This document shows positions 21,985 to 33,568 of a stretch of 64,000 nt of DNA, one piece after another. How positions within the stretch are numbered: the first letter of the stretch is position 1; each line of letters begins with the position of its first letter. The notes below the pieces were generated by a model, which searched no databases, was not told the origin of the DNA, and saw nothing but the letters and a program-made list of their open reading frames with translations. The stretch is from Thuidium tamariscinum. Taxonomy: Eukaryota; Streptophyta; Bryopsida; Hypnales; Thuidiaceae. The stretch is from assembly GCA_947034885.2 (NCBI GenBank), contig OX344750.2, positions 44,440,821 to 44,504,820 of the forward strand. The letters run 5' to 3'. The position numbers were made by a program, and so were the translations under genes.

Positions 21985-23447
21985 GGATGATTGCAAGAAA
22001 CACCTACATTATTTTGCGTCACACAATGATTGTTTGCTAATCTATTTTTTGGCCATAACTTTTGTGTTTTGGCTACAAATGACTCAAGATTTATAATAAA
22101 GGTATTCATGGCTATTATACACTGTGCCTCATTTTTTTGTAGTTTTGAAAAATAGCAAACTATCCAAAAATAGATCCCAATTTAATGTTGCACTTGCCAA
22201 TTTGGAGGTTTGTAGTACTATTTAGCATCCAAAAAAAATGAATTTTGAATTGAAACTTGAAAGAGGTGATCTTCTATTAGACTTGTAGCTAATGGATAAA
22301 GTAATTTAATTTTAAAATGGTATTTTTGAATGGTGTAGAAGTCTACAAAATAGGCTTCTTTCTACTTGCATTTTGAAACATGTAAAAAATGGTTTTGATG
22401 AGATTTTTAGTGAAGGGCCATCTAGCTATAAAGTTGTTGCAAATGTATACTTTTAATTTTGTTTTTTTAAATTTTTTCCTATTTGTTCCTAATCAAAACA
22501 TCAAACTATATATTTTCTTAAGATTTGACGTTTTTCCAATTCTCCTTTTTAGGATGATTGCAAGAAATACTTGTACTATTTTGAGTCATGCGGTGTATGT
22601 TGATTTGTTTTTTGGCCATAAATTTTTTGTTTTGGCTTCAAATGACTCAAGATTTATAGAAGAGGTACTCATAACTATTGTATACCATCTATAATTTCTT
22701 TTCATAATTTTCAAAAATATTTTACTATCCAAAAATAGACCCCAATTGAATATCACAATTATCAATTAGAAGGTTTTTAGTACTATTTAGTATCCTAAAA
22801 ACAAATTTTGAGCTGAAATTTGGATGAGATTGTCTTCTAATAGACTTGTAGAGTTGTAGCTAATAGAAAAGGGAATTTCAAAAATAATTAATTTTGTGTG
22901 GTGTAAAAGTCTACAAAGTGAGTTTCTTTTTGCTTGTTTTTTGAAACATATAAAATATTATTTTAGTGAATTTTTTGGTGAATGACCATCTTTATAAATT
23001 TTTTACAATTAAATATTTTTTTTAAATTTTTATTTATTTATTTATACTATTTTTCCCTAATTAAAACACCAAAATATGTATTTTCTTGAGGTTTGGCACT
23101 TTTTAAGTTCTTCTCGTACTTAGAAATTTTTTTGTGCAATTCCTTCCCTAGGTACCTTCATCTTAAAGGTGTTTACATTAGCCATATTTTTGAAATTTTT
23201 AAAAATTACTTTTTGATTTTAAAGTACTTCTAAAAAAATCATCAAAATGCAATAAAATTGACAAGTGTTTCTTGCAATCACCCTTTAGAGAAATTTTACA
23301 TACATTTCCTTTGGTGGTTACCTTTGTCTTAAAGGTGTATACATTAGTCATATTTTTAAATTTAAATTTTATTTTTTTATAATTAAAGTACTCCCAAACA
23401 AATCCTAAAAATGCAACAAAATTGACAAGTGTTTCTTGCAATCATCC
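21985..23447. mobile_element. MITE with 4-bp target duplication TAAT (outer of a nested pair)
   Basis: Inverted ends GGATGATTGCAAGAAACACC and TGTTTCTTGCAATCATCC are flanked by TAAT on both sides (21981-21984 and 23448-23451). A second member of the same family is inserted inside (22552-23283). Related members occur at 43158, 51449 and 53200. No coding sequence was found. Confidence 0.8.
22552..23283. mobile_element. MITE with 4-bp target duplication TTTA (inner of the pair)
   Basis: Ends GGATGATTGCAAGAAATAC and GTGTTTCTTGCAATCACCC, flanked by TTTA at 22548-22551 and 23284-23287. It lies wholly inside the outer member. The interior shares TTTTGGCCATAAATTTTTTG-like words with all members of the family. 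Confidence 0.8.
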
Positions 23448-23698
23448 TAATGAATGAATTTCCAATTCAAATGATTTGAACATTTCAAATTTTTGGATTT
23501 AGATCCTCTTTTAGGTTTCAAGAGTTCAAAATGTCAATCATAAAACGATTGCATTTGCTTAAACATTTTATAATTTCATATACTACAAAATATCCTCATA
23601 AATATCTTAGGTTTCTAAAATATACAACTTTTGGAAATGTTATATATCTATGAATAAAATCCATTGCCTACAAGATTGAGAAGTTAGAAGTGTTATGT

Positions 23699-26600
23699 CG
23701 TACGCGCAGTCTAGCAGAAAGCACCTTTATCACACCCAAACGTGATAATATGACAAGGAATATCGTCCCAGGAGATTCCAGACGTTACTAATAGTTGCGT
23801 TTTCCGGTTTCTAGGTTTCCCGGCTCAAAACACCCAAGTTACTACTCTTAATCCGGAATACCAACTTGTCTTCCGGAACTCTTTTTCCGGATTCGTCGTT
23901 TCTTTCCGAATCCGTCTCTCAACTATGACCGGATTCCTTTCTCGGATCCGGATTTCACATTCACCCGGATCCGTCTCAATCCGGAATCCGGTTCCGTCAC
24001 TCAATACTCGGTTTTTGATATCCCTGTTTTACCCTCAGGGAGTCCTCTCTTGATCTTTAGAGGGGTAGGGACTTACCACTTGTAAACCTCATGCTCTCTC
24101 CTCTCAAACAAAACACACAAAAACACCAAAATATATCCGATGTTGTATGAGGGCCGGATCCGGATCCTCACAACTTCCCAGATAGCTCTAGGCCAATCCG
24201 GTTAGCAGGTCACTCAAGACTACTTCACTTACCCTTACTACAACGACAGATTCAAAAAACCCCAGACCCGAAAGGACGTACTTTCCTAGTTCTTCGGATC
24301 GACTCAATGGTTGGCAGACCTTCTGGTGGACGGAACTTTCCTATGGCGGCTGCTTAACTCCGCACGAGTCTGCCCCTGTGGTTCCGGAACCTCCTCCTCG
24401 TCACTCCTGGACTCACACCGGATCACCGTTCCGGTGAATTAAAGGCTCCACGCTCAAACTCATGATTCAAGATCCTAGCTCTCGGAAGTTGGTCACTCAG
24501 TTCGGATTTCAAGTGCCTAAGAATCCGGATTCCTCCTCACCCTTCCCTCTTGCCTCTCAACACTTCAACGAACACACCAAGAAAAGACTCAAACACAAGT
24601 CAAAGCTAGAATGTCCATCCGCCGGCTCAAATTAAAGAAGGGAATGAAAAATACAATGGAATATGCACTAGGAGGGAATGACAGGCCAACTAACTTACTT
24701 GCCCCTTAAAAGCTCAAAACAAAATGAAAGTCAAAGCCTAAAAACAGAAACGGAATGCCAACAAGGCAAAAAGAAAATCCGAAACAACCAATCGGAGCCC
24801 AACCGGATTATCCGGAAAGGTCCGGCCAGTTGTCCCTAAAGTTCCGGATCGGGGCCCACATCCGGGAAATCCGTCCAGGAAACTTCCGTTCCAAAACCTC
24901 AAAATCCTACCTAACTACTCAACCCTATCCTACTTACGCGCCCGCTTTGATGTCGTGCCCACGGGCGGGACTGAATTCCTCCGCGTTGCTACCTTGGGAG
25001 GGGGAGCCTTCTTGGTGGCGGATCGAGTCTGCCTCTTCTGAATCGGAACCGGTGGCGTTCCGCTGTCTTTCGTCGAAGTCTCCTCCGAATCTGCCTCGGA
25101 GCTTTCCGAATGCTCCACTCCCTGGGATCCGCCCTGCTCCCTAACTTCATCACGGATGGTGAGGGGCGGATTGCCTTCCCTGTTCGTGTCATCCAAGATG
25201 ACTGTCTTGCTGCGCGGATCCTTGCCCAGAACTCTGTCTGGCTCGTTCATGTGGGCGAACTTCTCCGGATTCTCCCTGGCCGGATTCACTAGGGCCTTCA
25301 TCCGGATCTCCAGGTCGATCCATGGTGATGCTCTCTTCTCTTGCGGTTCCGTAGGTGTGTTGGACGGTCCGGCCGCATTCGGATCCGATCCGAGCTCGCC
25401 GAGGTTCTTCACGACCGGCGAGTTTCCGAGTAGCTTCCGATCCGTCGACATCCGTCCTTGCGCTCCGGGGCTGAAGTCCGTATAAACCTACTAGTTGAGC
25501 AAGCTCAACAGTCCTTCCCCCAACTCCGGATTGAGAGCCCCAATCAAGGCCCTCATCTCCTTCAGTACCTCTTCCATCTTGGCCTGGTAATCCACCAAGA
25601 TGGTGATGACTTTTGATCCGGTGACGTGCCCTTCCGTCATCAGCCGGGCGGAAAACAGTTTGGCCTTCATCACTATTTCCGCCGGCTGGGCCACCAACTC
25701 TTGCAGGTTCTGAACCAAGGAGGTGGCCTCGCCGATCTTTCCATTGGCGACACTGAGATCACTCTCCAGGTAATTCACCGTGCTCTGGAGCCCATTCCGC
25801 TCCTCTTCCGCCTTCCGCCATTCCTCCTCAGCTACTCGGGCCAGATCTTCCGCCTGCCGGGTCCGATCCGTCTGGTTCCGAGCTTCGTCCTCCCGGTTCC
25901 AGGCTTCGTCCTCCCACTTCCGGATCTCCTAGTCCTTCATCCGCAACACCTCTTGAGTCGGAAGACGATCGAGGATTTCCAGAATATCCTCGATCTTCAC
26001 CGCGCCCAGCTTGGTGACGATCTGCTCGAGTATCGCCTCACACTGGTTGCTGTCCGCGTGTGCCATCATGGCGTGACGGATGATGGTGTCAAAGTGGTTC
26101 CGCTTCTTCTTCCTTAGGATCGATCCGGGTGGATCCGGGTGGATCCGGGTCTGGATGTCCCCTCTTATCCGGCGTCGTGGATTTCTTCCGTTCTGGCTGG
26201 CTGGCCGGCTTCTGCTCTTCCGGGTCCTCGTCCATCCGCTCATCCTCTGGGTCCTCCGGCTCCTTCTCCAACTCATCCGTCAAACCGTACTTGAGGATCT
26301 GAACTCCCGTCTCATAGCGGAGGAGTTCCGGGCCACTCAGTACATCATTGTGGTGGTACAGGTGGAAGAGATAGGCGCTGATGGTGCTGGTCTTCTCCCG
26401 CCCCACATGCTCGGCTAGCCGATTAACTACCCACTAGAGGACTAGGCTCCAGTTGACTATCCGCTTCTCAAAACACCCGAAGATGGTATTTGCTACCGTC
26501 ACCGTGACACAGGTAGGCTTTTCCGGGTAGAGGATGGGAATCAGGAATTCCAACATCCGTTTGTGCCAGTCGTTCGTGCAATCCGGAACTGAATATCCGT

Positions 26601-27537
26601 CCTTAGGGTGGGGCGGATTCCGAAACTTGTTAACACCAAACTTGTCCGTCCGGGGAGCCAGACCTAATCCGGTTTTATCAAAACCGTATACATCCGCCCA
26701 GGTATCCGGCGACCAGGCACTCGGTCTATCCCTCACTGTGAGTTGGTACTGATTCGGAACTCCCGAGAGGATTTCCTGCACCATCTCATCACTCTTCACA
26801 CTTCACGGGCGCCGGATCAACCCATGACACCCTAGGAAGACTAAATCATCCTCTAACTCCTTCCGATGCTGCGGATCGGAAGGGATGAGTGGCGAAATTG
26901 CCTTGGCAGTCACTACCGCCCGTTTCGAATTGGAGGAACTCGCCACCTCTCCGCCCAAGTCAGAACTTGTCGGTGCAGTCGGCACCGACCCTGAACTAAA
27001 CCCGGAACTGATCTCTACTGCTCACCACTCTTTCTCTCTCTATACGCGCTCCAAAACTTGCACATAAGCCGTACCTCGATTTGCCAAATCGAAAAGGAAA
27101 AATGAAGTGGAGTGGAGGGGTTTATATACCAGTCGGTACCCTGCATTCCTAGTTCCCCTCGGAACGGCGCGACGTTCCCCGGCCGTTACGCTAGTTTCCG
27201 TAGGTCGGCGGCGTAGACCCGTAGGTGCTGACCATCCGGAACTGGCTCGGATCCGTCCCTAAGTAGACTGGATCCGTCTTTGACAATATCGGATCCGTTC
27301 TTAGCAAGTTCCGTCTTCCAGAAAGTTCCGTTTTGGATACTAAGGAATCCGGATCCCGGAACTTATACCCATAGTCCGGAAATTCTCCTTGGTTAATCCG
27401 GTTCAAACGGATCCCAAGGGAAAAAGACTTTAATTGTCTTTTTCTTTCCATATCTAACCCTAAAATTTTGAAAAATTGAGCTACTCTATATACTATCTTT
27501 CTATTTTACTTACATGATATTTCCGGACTGTGACACG
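23699..27537 (-). mobile_element. TCCGGA-rich mobile element with short inverted ends
   Basis: The block is flanked by TTATGT on both sides (23693-23698 and 27538-27543). Its outer ends are weakly inverted: CGTACGCGCAGTC on the left, and CGTGTCACAGTCC read from the right on the other strand. Composition changes sharply at both borders, with TCCGGA, ATCCGG and GGATCCG words repeated dozens of times inside and almost absent outside. It carries a broken gag-like reading frame on the minus strand (24930-26985). I found no long terminal repeats and no reverse transcriptase or transposase domain, so its class is open. Confidence 0.5.
24930..26985 (-). pseudogene. Gag-like or transposon-encoded protein, broken
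   Basis: Minus-strand coding character runs from about 26985 to TAG at 24930 through several in-frame stops: TGA 26803-26805, TAG 26434-26436, TAG 25929-25931 and TAG-TAG 25488-25493. One frameshift lies near 26100-26150, at a 10-12 base tandem GGATCCGGGT repeat. The N-terminal half has a globular region (PDTWADVYGFDKTG.. through IPILYPEK) reminiscent of plant retroelement gag proteins. Acidic linkers and a long charged coiled coil (about 25780-25930) follow, and the tail is rich in Thr, Pro, Arg and Lys. No zinc knuckle, protease or polymerase is visible. Identification is by overall build only. Confidence 0.5.
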
Positions 27538-27543
27538 TTATGT

Positions 27544-27953
27544 ATCCAACCTTCTGATATCCTTGACAATTGATATGAGACAATTGCATCTCATAAAGTC
27601 AACCAAATATTAGGTGGAAACAACATTGGAATGTAAAATACTAAGATGTATCTACGTATGTTAAAATCTACTAGTTTGGATTGCACATGGGAGATTCAAA
27701 GAAAATTTTGTGAATATCCCTGCTAAGAAAATCCACAACTTTCTTCTCTATAGGATGTTATTTCTTTGAAGATCCTCACCATGATGACATAAAAACACTC
27801 AAAATAAAGAGCTTTTTTTCACTTTTACCTAGAGAACCAGAAATTTATTGTCTTGGGCCTCCTTTCAATGGTAGCATTTAATGTCGAGTATGTGAGATTG
27901 CAAGGTCAAAGGAGCACTTACAGTGGTCAATGGGCTACACACAATGGACTAAC
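27544..27953. other. AT-rich gap, nothing recognised
   Basis: No gene or repeat end was seen between the TCCGGA-rich element and the Tourist-like MITE. Confidence 0.3.
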
Positions 27954-28221
27954 TTAGAGCATCCCCAACGCATGGCTCAGAATTTGACTCATAATCTATC
28001 CTTTGGAGGGCTCTCGAACTCTGGCCGGGCCCGGTGTTATTCATCTGCCCCACTGCTGAACAGTGCAAGCAGCCCTGTAAAAGAGAATTTTTTTTAAAAT
28101 CAAGTTTTCCAATTTTTTTTGCTTTCAATTTGAAGCCAAAGAACATTGGGTTTTTAAAGAATTCTTTGAGATCTCACTCTCCTTGCTTGAGGAGATCTTT
28201 AAGTAATTTGGAAATACATTA

Positions 28222-28454
28222 GAACAAGGCTCCTTATATCCCCATGGGGTGGAGGGAGGTGCTCCAATCCATGTGGGATATAAGGATTTGAACTTGTTTG
28301 AATGAAGAATTCAAATTTTTAATTTTGAAAATTTAAATTAAAAATTTTCAAAATTAAAAATTTGAACCCTTCATTCAAACAAGTTCAAATCCTTATATCC
28401 CACATGGATTGGAGCACCTCCCTCCACCCCATGGGGATATAAAGAGCCTTGTTC
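28222..28454. repeat. Long hairpin with about 100-bp arms
   Basis: The arms are almost perfectly complementary: GAACAAGGCTCCTTATATCC at the left pairs with its complement ending in GCCTTGTTC at 28446-28454. The centre near 28335 is AT-only. A transcript would fold into a stem long enough for Dicer-like processing. Confidence 0.85.
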
Positions 28455-28526
28455 CATTGTAAACTCACTTCTTCTTACAACCACATGAAGTGGAAGTTGG
28501 AAGGCATGAGTTTCCATGGGAAGTGG

Positions 28527-28661
28527 AGCTCACTACATCCTCTTGAGGTGTAGGGAGGAGTCCCAATCCATGTGGGACAAAAGAGAGTTTCAAGTTGAAA
28601 CTCTCTTTTGTCCCACATGGATTGGGACTCTTCCCTACACCTCAAGAGGATATAGTGAGCT
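28527..28661. repeat. Second hairpin with about 65-bp arms
   Basis: The sequence from AGCTCACTACATCCTCTTGA pairs with its complement ending in TAGTGAGCT; the turn is at TTTCAAGTTGAAA near 28594. It shares words (CAATCCATGTGGGA) with the first hairpin, so the two probably arose by duplication. Confidence 0.85.
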
Positions 28662-29315
28662 TTATTTTTTGAGAAAAACTGAAGCTAAGATGGAAAATGA
28701 ATTCCACGAAATTGCTTTTAAGCATTTCATATAAAAAAAATTGAAATTGGATTGTCAGTTGGGGTCTGCACCTAGACATTGGGGCCAAAAGTGCAATCAA
28801 ACTCCCTTCCAGGCCCTGCCTTACACCTACAAATTTTCTTTCTGCTCAGTAAATTTGGCCGCGCCCGGCCATATTTTGAGTTTTATTTTGCATGCGGTGG
28901 GGTATAGAGAGTTGGCTGACCCGGCGAAATGCCTAGTTTGAGCCATATTTTGAGCTGCGTTGGGGATGCTCTTAGATAATGCTCTGAGACTTAGGAGGTT
29001 GGAGAGGGATGCCAAGTCTAATAATTCATCACAAATGTCCATATTTGTACTTTTTGTAAATATAAGGGTTTCAAAAGAACGTTTGTGCTTTACAAATTAT
29101 AATATTTGTTTGACTACCTAATGGAATGGTGGCACATTTGCCTTGAAAGTCAGATTTGGCATAATATAAATGCATCAACATTTCCAATTAAAAGCGACCT
29201 ACAAGTCTTCATCACCATTGCTACAGTCTACTAGACCTACTACAAAATTGTGCAACAACTACTTTAAGTTCTCCTACAATTATTGCCACTTCTACAAAAT
29301 TTTGCCCACAAGTTC

Positions 29316-29840
29316 AATTGAATCCCCAAATGCCTAAGGCCTTTTTGAGCTTCCTCAAATTTGCTCTAAATTAAACCAAATTTTTTTTAGTAAGTTTTCT
29401 CATTAAGAAAAATTGTAACCATGCAAATTCCATTTAAACATGTTAGAGATGACATGGGAAAGAAAACACAACAATATCACTTATTGATGCATTGAAAGAT
29501 AATCCATTTATGAATTCTTAAAATCTACTCTATGATTTTTTTAAACAACTTTCTAATGTCTATTTTTCTCCAAGTTCTAATGTATCTGAAGTTCATTTCC
29601 AAGAGCTTCCAACACTAAAAAAATCAATATTTGCAATGAACACCCTTGCACAAAATGTTGAATAATAAATCATAATCATTCATTTTTAAAATTGAATTTT
29701 TAATGCTAAAAATAGATTCAAAAATAATTTTTCGAAAATATTATAAACTACTCAAAATGGTAACTTGGTAAACTTTTATTGAACTATAAATTTTGTCGAA
29801 ACAAGAATTTGGTACCTTGGGCATTTAGTCCTGGATTAGT
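29316..29840. mobile_element. Decayed piggyBac-type MITE, GCCTAAGGCC subfamily
   Basis: The left end TTGAATCCCCAAATGCC is a decayed TTAACCCCAAATGCC. The right end reads TTGGGCATTTAGTCCTGG where the intact family ends in GGGCATTTAGGGGTTAA. Copies are at 42473-43078 and 59635-60240. The right end resembles that of the complete piggyBac element. Confidence 0.5.
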
Positions 29841-30838
29841 AACCACACAACATGACATTCCTTCACATTTGTCAATCACAGCAGCAGCAAGCCAACAACC
29901 AAGGTAACTCTTCATAAGTAGTTACTATCTTTGATAAAAAAAAATTATTAATTTTTTTTCCAAATAATATAATTTCTTTAAAAATTGAAACAAATTCAGA
30001 ATAATGGATAAATAGAGACTAAAAAGAAGAAAGATACAAAATAGTTCATATCTTCAAACGCATCGCCGCATACAGATGTGGCACATCTATATGCATCATT
30101 ATAGTTATTTCTAGCTCTTTCCCAAGGTGGAGTTTTAGTTCTCAATATTTAAAGAAAAATATGGACTCCAAAACACAAAAGGTAAATAAAGCTTGAAGGA
30201 ACCCCAAGTACTTTAAAACTTCAACAAAAATACAAAACACACAAAAAAAATTGAATATAATAATAAGAACCATATTGAATTGCTTATGTGAGCAATTTGG
30301 GGTATAGTTATATTATTGGCAATCAATAAGGGATTTTAAGTTCTTTTAGAATGAATTTTTTGGATACCACATGAATAAACTACAAATTTTCAAAGTGGTC
30401 TAAAATGGGGGAATCTAAAATTGATAATAGACTCTCATGTGTAATGGGAATACATTTTAGACAAGAGTTTGTGATATTTGGTCTTAGAAAGCAGTTCAAA
30501 TTATGTGTGGTCACCTTACTGGTAAACATATGCACTTTAGAACCTCCGTTTTAGCTCAACTCCTTTTTGCTTTCTTCAAGCCATCTTTGATAAGTTAAAA
30601 AAATTATCTGCAAACTCCAGTTCTAAAATCACAATTATCCAATGCTTTGCAGAAAATTCTACCATTCTTTGAGGAGTGACAAGATTTTGGATGAATGCAT
30701 TCATGTTTGGATGAATTTGGGACGTTTCATCTCTATGGATGTAACTAGTTTCCATCACCAATGAACTATGAAGAATCCCCTTGTGCTCTTTACAAAAAGA
30801 ACTAAAAACTGGAAAAATTCTAGATTGTACTGCAAGAC

Positions 30839-31110
30839 ATTAAATTGGTCCCACGCAGTGGCTGCAGAGGGTAAAACGTGGCTTTAGTAGGGTAAAACTC
30901 ATTTTACTAAGGGTTGACTGAGGTTTGGGGTTTATGTTTTTGTTCGGTTTTTTGGTTGGGTTTAGACCTCTCCAAGCCAATTCGGAGTCTCTGATGCCAA
31001 ATATGAACTCAGAATTTGATAAAGTAAATTTATGCAAAAAAACAAAAAGAATTCAGAGTTTACCCTGTGGTAAACTCAGGGACTTCATAGGACCAATTGA
31101 ACATTGCGTG
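30839..31110. repeat. Fold-back element with ATTAAATTGGTCCCACG ends
   Basis: The left ATTAAATTGGTCCCACGCAGTG and the right CATAGGACCAATTGAACATTGCGTG are inverted copies of each other. A second copy is at 61484-61752 and a diverged one at 41815-42085. Boundaries are approximate. Confidence 0.55.
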
Positions 31111-31123
31111 ATTGTACTCTGTA

Positions 31124-31396
31124 AGGTAGGTACACCCAAAAGCACCCTGTTTCTGAAAGCGCCATCTACAGTGCACATACATTTCCAAAATCAGTCATGT
31201 TCACAGACTGTAGATGGCGCTTTCGGAAACAGACTTTGACTGTTAATAACTTTTGCATACGGTATCCAAATCCTGCGTTCTTTGGTGCGTTGGAACATGC
31301 TTTCACTTGCCAACAAGAGCACATAAAAATTTGAACTCATTAATAGCAGGAACTAGGCTCAGTATGAATAAGTGGCGCTTTTGGGTGTACCTACCT
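31124..31396. mobile_element. TA-duplication MITE, ends AGGTAGGTACACCC
   Basis: Inverted ends AGGTAGGTACACCCAAAAGC and GCTTTTGGGTGTACCTACCT are flanked by TA (31122-31123, 31397-31398). The block copies at 61757 and 45478 read CTCTGTAATAGAG without the insert, so target and insert are defined exactly. The internal palindrome CGCCATCTACAGT..ACTGTAGATGGCG adds a second stem. It is a Tc1/mariner-type MITE. Confidence 0.9.
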
Positions 31397-32306
31397 TAAT
31401 AGAGTAATGTAAAATGAAATTTATGTTGTTTCTTTTTCCGAATTTTTTTTCATAGAATTTCAGATGTTGGATGAATGATACAATACAATATGCATGAGTG
31501 GCCATTACAGACCCTTTACCAACGTTTCATTGACTAAACCTAGGAAACATGGAGATATGGACATCTTGAACCTTGTTCATTAATAAAGTGGCAGTAGATA
31601 CTGCCACTTTACAGTGCATTGGGAAAGGTATGCATGCCTGTAATATAAGGTATGGTAGGAGGCTCAGAAACCACTCATTTAAGAGCTGATTTGCCTTTTC
31701 CGTGTATGTCTTTAGATGGAAACATTTTTAGTTTATTTTTTAGTCAAGGAGAAATAGATGAGGAATGTAACACAAGTCGTTTCATATTTTTTGAAGCATT
31801 ATTGAATTAGTTATGAATTTTCAAACAAAATGTGCCATAGGACCCTATTTGTGATCAGTAGGCCTTGAAACCCATACATGTGCAGTTTCAAAAAAAATAT
31901 GGTTTGATTCAAAAACTTGTAATGCAACATGTGAAAAGCACTAAAAATGGTTTCTGAATGTGTCCCTTTCAAAAACTGAAATGAATTCTTCAATCAATCA
32001 TTACAGTGGAAACACCCAAAACCATCCAAATTCAGCATAGTTGGAGGCATCATTTTCTAAAAATAATATTTTTCTAGTATTGGCGAATGAAAATCATGAA
32101 TATTCAAAAAAGAAATTAAAATTTTCAGATATAGTATGTAATTTCTACAAATTTTCAAAGTGTTGGCTCCCTAGACCAGTGGAACCGTCCTATAGGTGCC
32201 CTCAAAACTGAACCCTATGAAAATCAGCACTTTGCCAACTAGATTTTCCTATGTGTCCTTCAATTGTGTCAACAAATTACAATCACACATGTGGCAAACA
32301 CATTAA

Positions 32307-33568
32307 CCCCTAAGTTCCCAAGGCATTTTCTGGCTCTGAAACCACTCAAAACTGCCATTTCTCTTGCATCGATGAAATTTTCTTTTAAGATTCATAATTT
32401 GAAATTTTAACCGTAGGATCTTGTATTTTACTTGTATAAGGTCACATGATAAAAATTTTGCAAGGTTTGACCGTACGGATTGAAAGATATATGCATTCAA
32501 ATATTACAGGTTGTTTTTTTTTCACTGTGCCCGACAATTTCAGATGCCTTTGACCGCCGTTTGCTGAAATTTTTTGCACTACCGAGCCTAAGGTTAAAAT
32601 TTTTTCTTATGGTAAAACATGTTAGGCTCATACATGCCAATTTTCAAAAGAATCCAAGCCATGGAACACATCCCAAAAAATCTTGTAACGTCACAATGTC
32701 CCAGGAATTCACAATACACTGAGCCATCTTTGCATCAATTTTGCCACCACATAATTTGAGATATTCAAAATCCAAACGGTAGATAGAAAGGTCTGCTCAT
32801 CTTCAAGAATTAGCAAAAAAAAAATTTGAAAAAAAACAAAATCTCAAATTTTTACAAGGTTCTGAAGTCTGCTGCCACCTCAAAAGAAGTACACAGAGTG
32901 GGCAGCCCTTGTATAATGGGACCCTTCATGTTCCCAGTTAGTTCCCAATGAATTCCCATGATGTTCTACTGCAGTGGAACTTGTTCCCAGTAATTGTAAC
33001 CAAGTAGTTCTCTCCATGGACTGATGGCAGTTAGCTTGTAATTGTGTTCAATCACTTGGACACATGCCATGGCCTCATTGCTCATGTAGGAGGTAGGGTT
33101 TCTGTAAAATGGTACTCTTCTTCTCAAAAAGGGTACTTGAGTGTTGTTCCAAATAGCTCATAACCTACAACACCAGTACATGAGGTCAATGGAAATTGCA
33201 AAAATGCAGAATGAAAAAAAAAGCTACTCAACAACCAAAAATACATCCAGAATTCTATATGATAGTCCCAGTGGAATTAAAAATATATCACATTCCGTAC
33301 TTTCTAAATTCATAGTTCATTCATATAATGACGTAATGAAGTATTACATAATAAATCTTCAAGGCCCCATTTTAATCCTACTAATGAAAATATACCTTAC
33401 TTCTCTCTCAGTAATATGAAAATAATGCACTACAATCCAAAAATTAGTATAGGTGCTTCAAAGTAATGTAATCATATTCAACCATGGCACTCTAAAGGAG
33501 TGTGATTTTGATGCTCAAATGTATGGATGGCTACAAGTGTAGAAATTGTACTTACATCAATTATAGCT
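32307..33568. other. piggyBac element, transposase-distal 1.26 kb
   Basis: Non-coding left interior between the inverted end and the transposase stop codon. Its first 250 bases resemble, inverted, the right half of the piggyBac-type MITEs (AACCACTCAAAACTGCCATTTC near 32340). This is the shared sequence that ties the MITEs to the full element. No other gene was seen. Confidence 0.5.

Larger units (their letters stand above)
27957..28971. mobile_element. Tourist-like MITE (PIF/Harbinger type) with two internal hairpins
   Basis: Inverted ends GAGCATCCCCAACGC and GCGTTGGGGATGCTC are flanked by TTA on both sides (27954-27956 and 28972-28974), the TWA duplication of PIF/Harbinger elements. At 1015 bases it is long for a MITE because it holds two long perfect hairpins. 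Family members are at 44182-44583 and 55832-56172. Confidence 0.8.
28990..32003. repeat. Dispersed repeat block, copy 1
   Basis: Collinear with 42110-45500 (and on to 47180) and with 59586-63297. Shared landmarks include GTCCATATTTGTACTTTTTG (29038), CATTTTAGACAAGAGTTTG (30453), ATGCATTCATGTTTGGATG (30692) and GTATGCATGCCTG (31628). There is no coding frame. Different members of the block lack different insertions and therefore serve as each other's empty sites. Confidence 0.75.

Noticed and set aside
23699-27537. LTR retrotransposon with long terminal repeats
   Set aside because: I could not find a direct repeat between the two ends, nor any protease, integrase or reverse transcriptase motif, so the class was left open.
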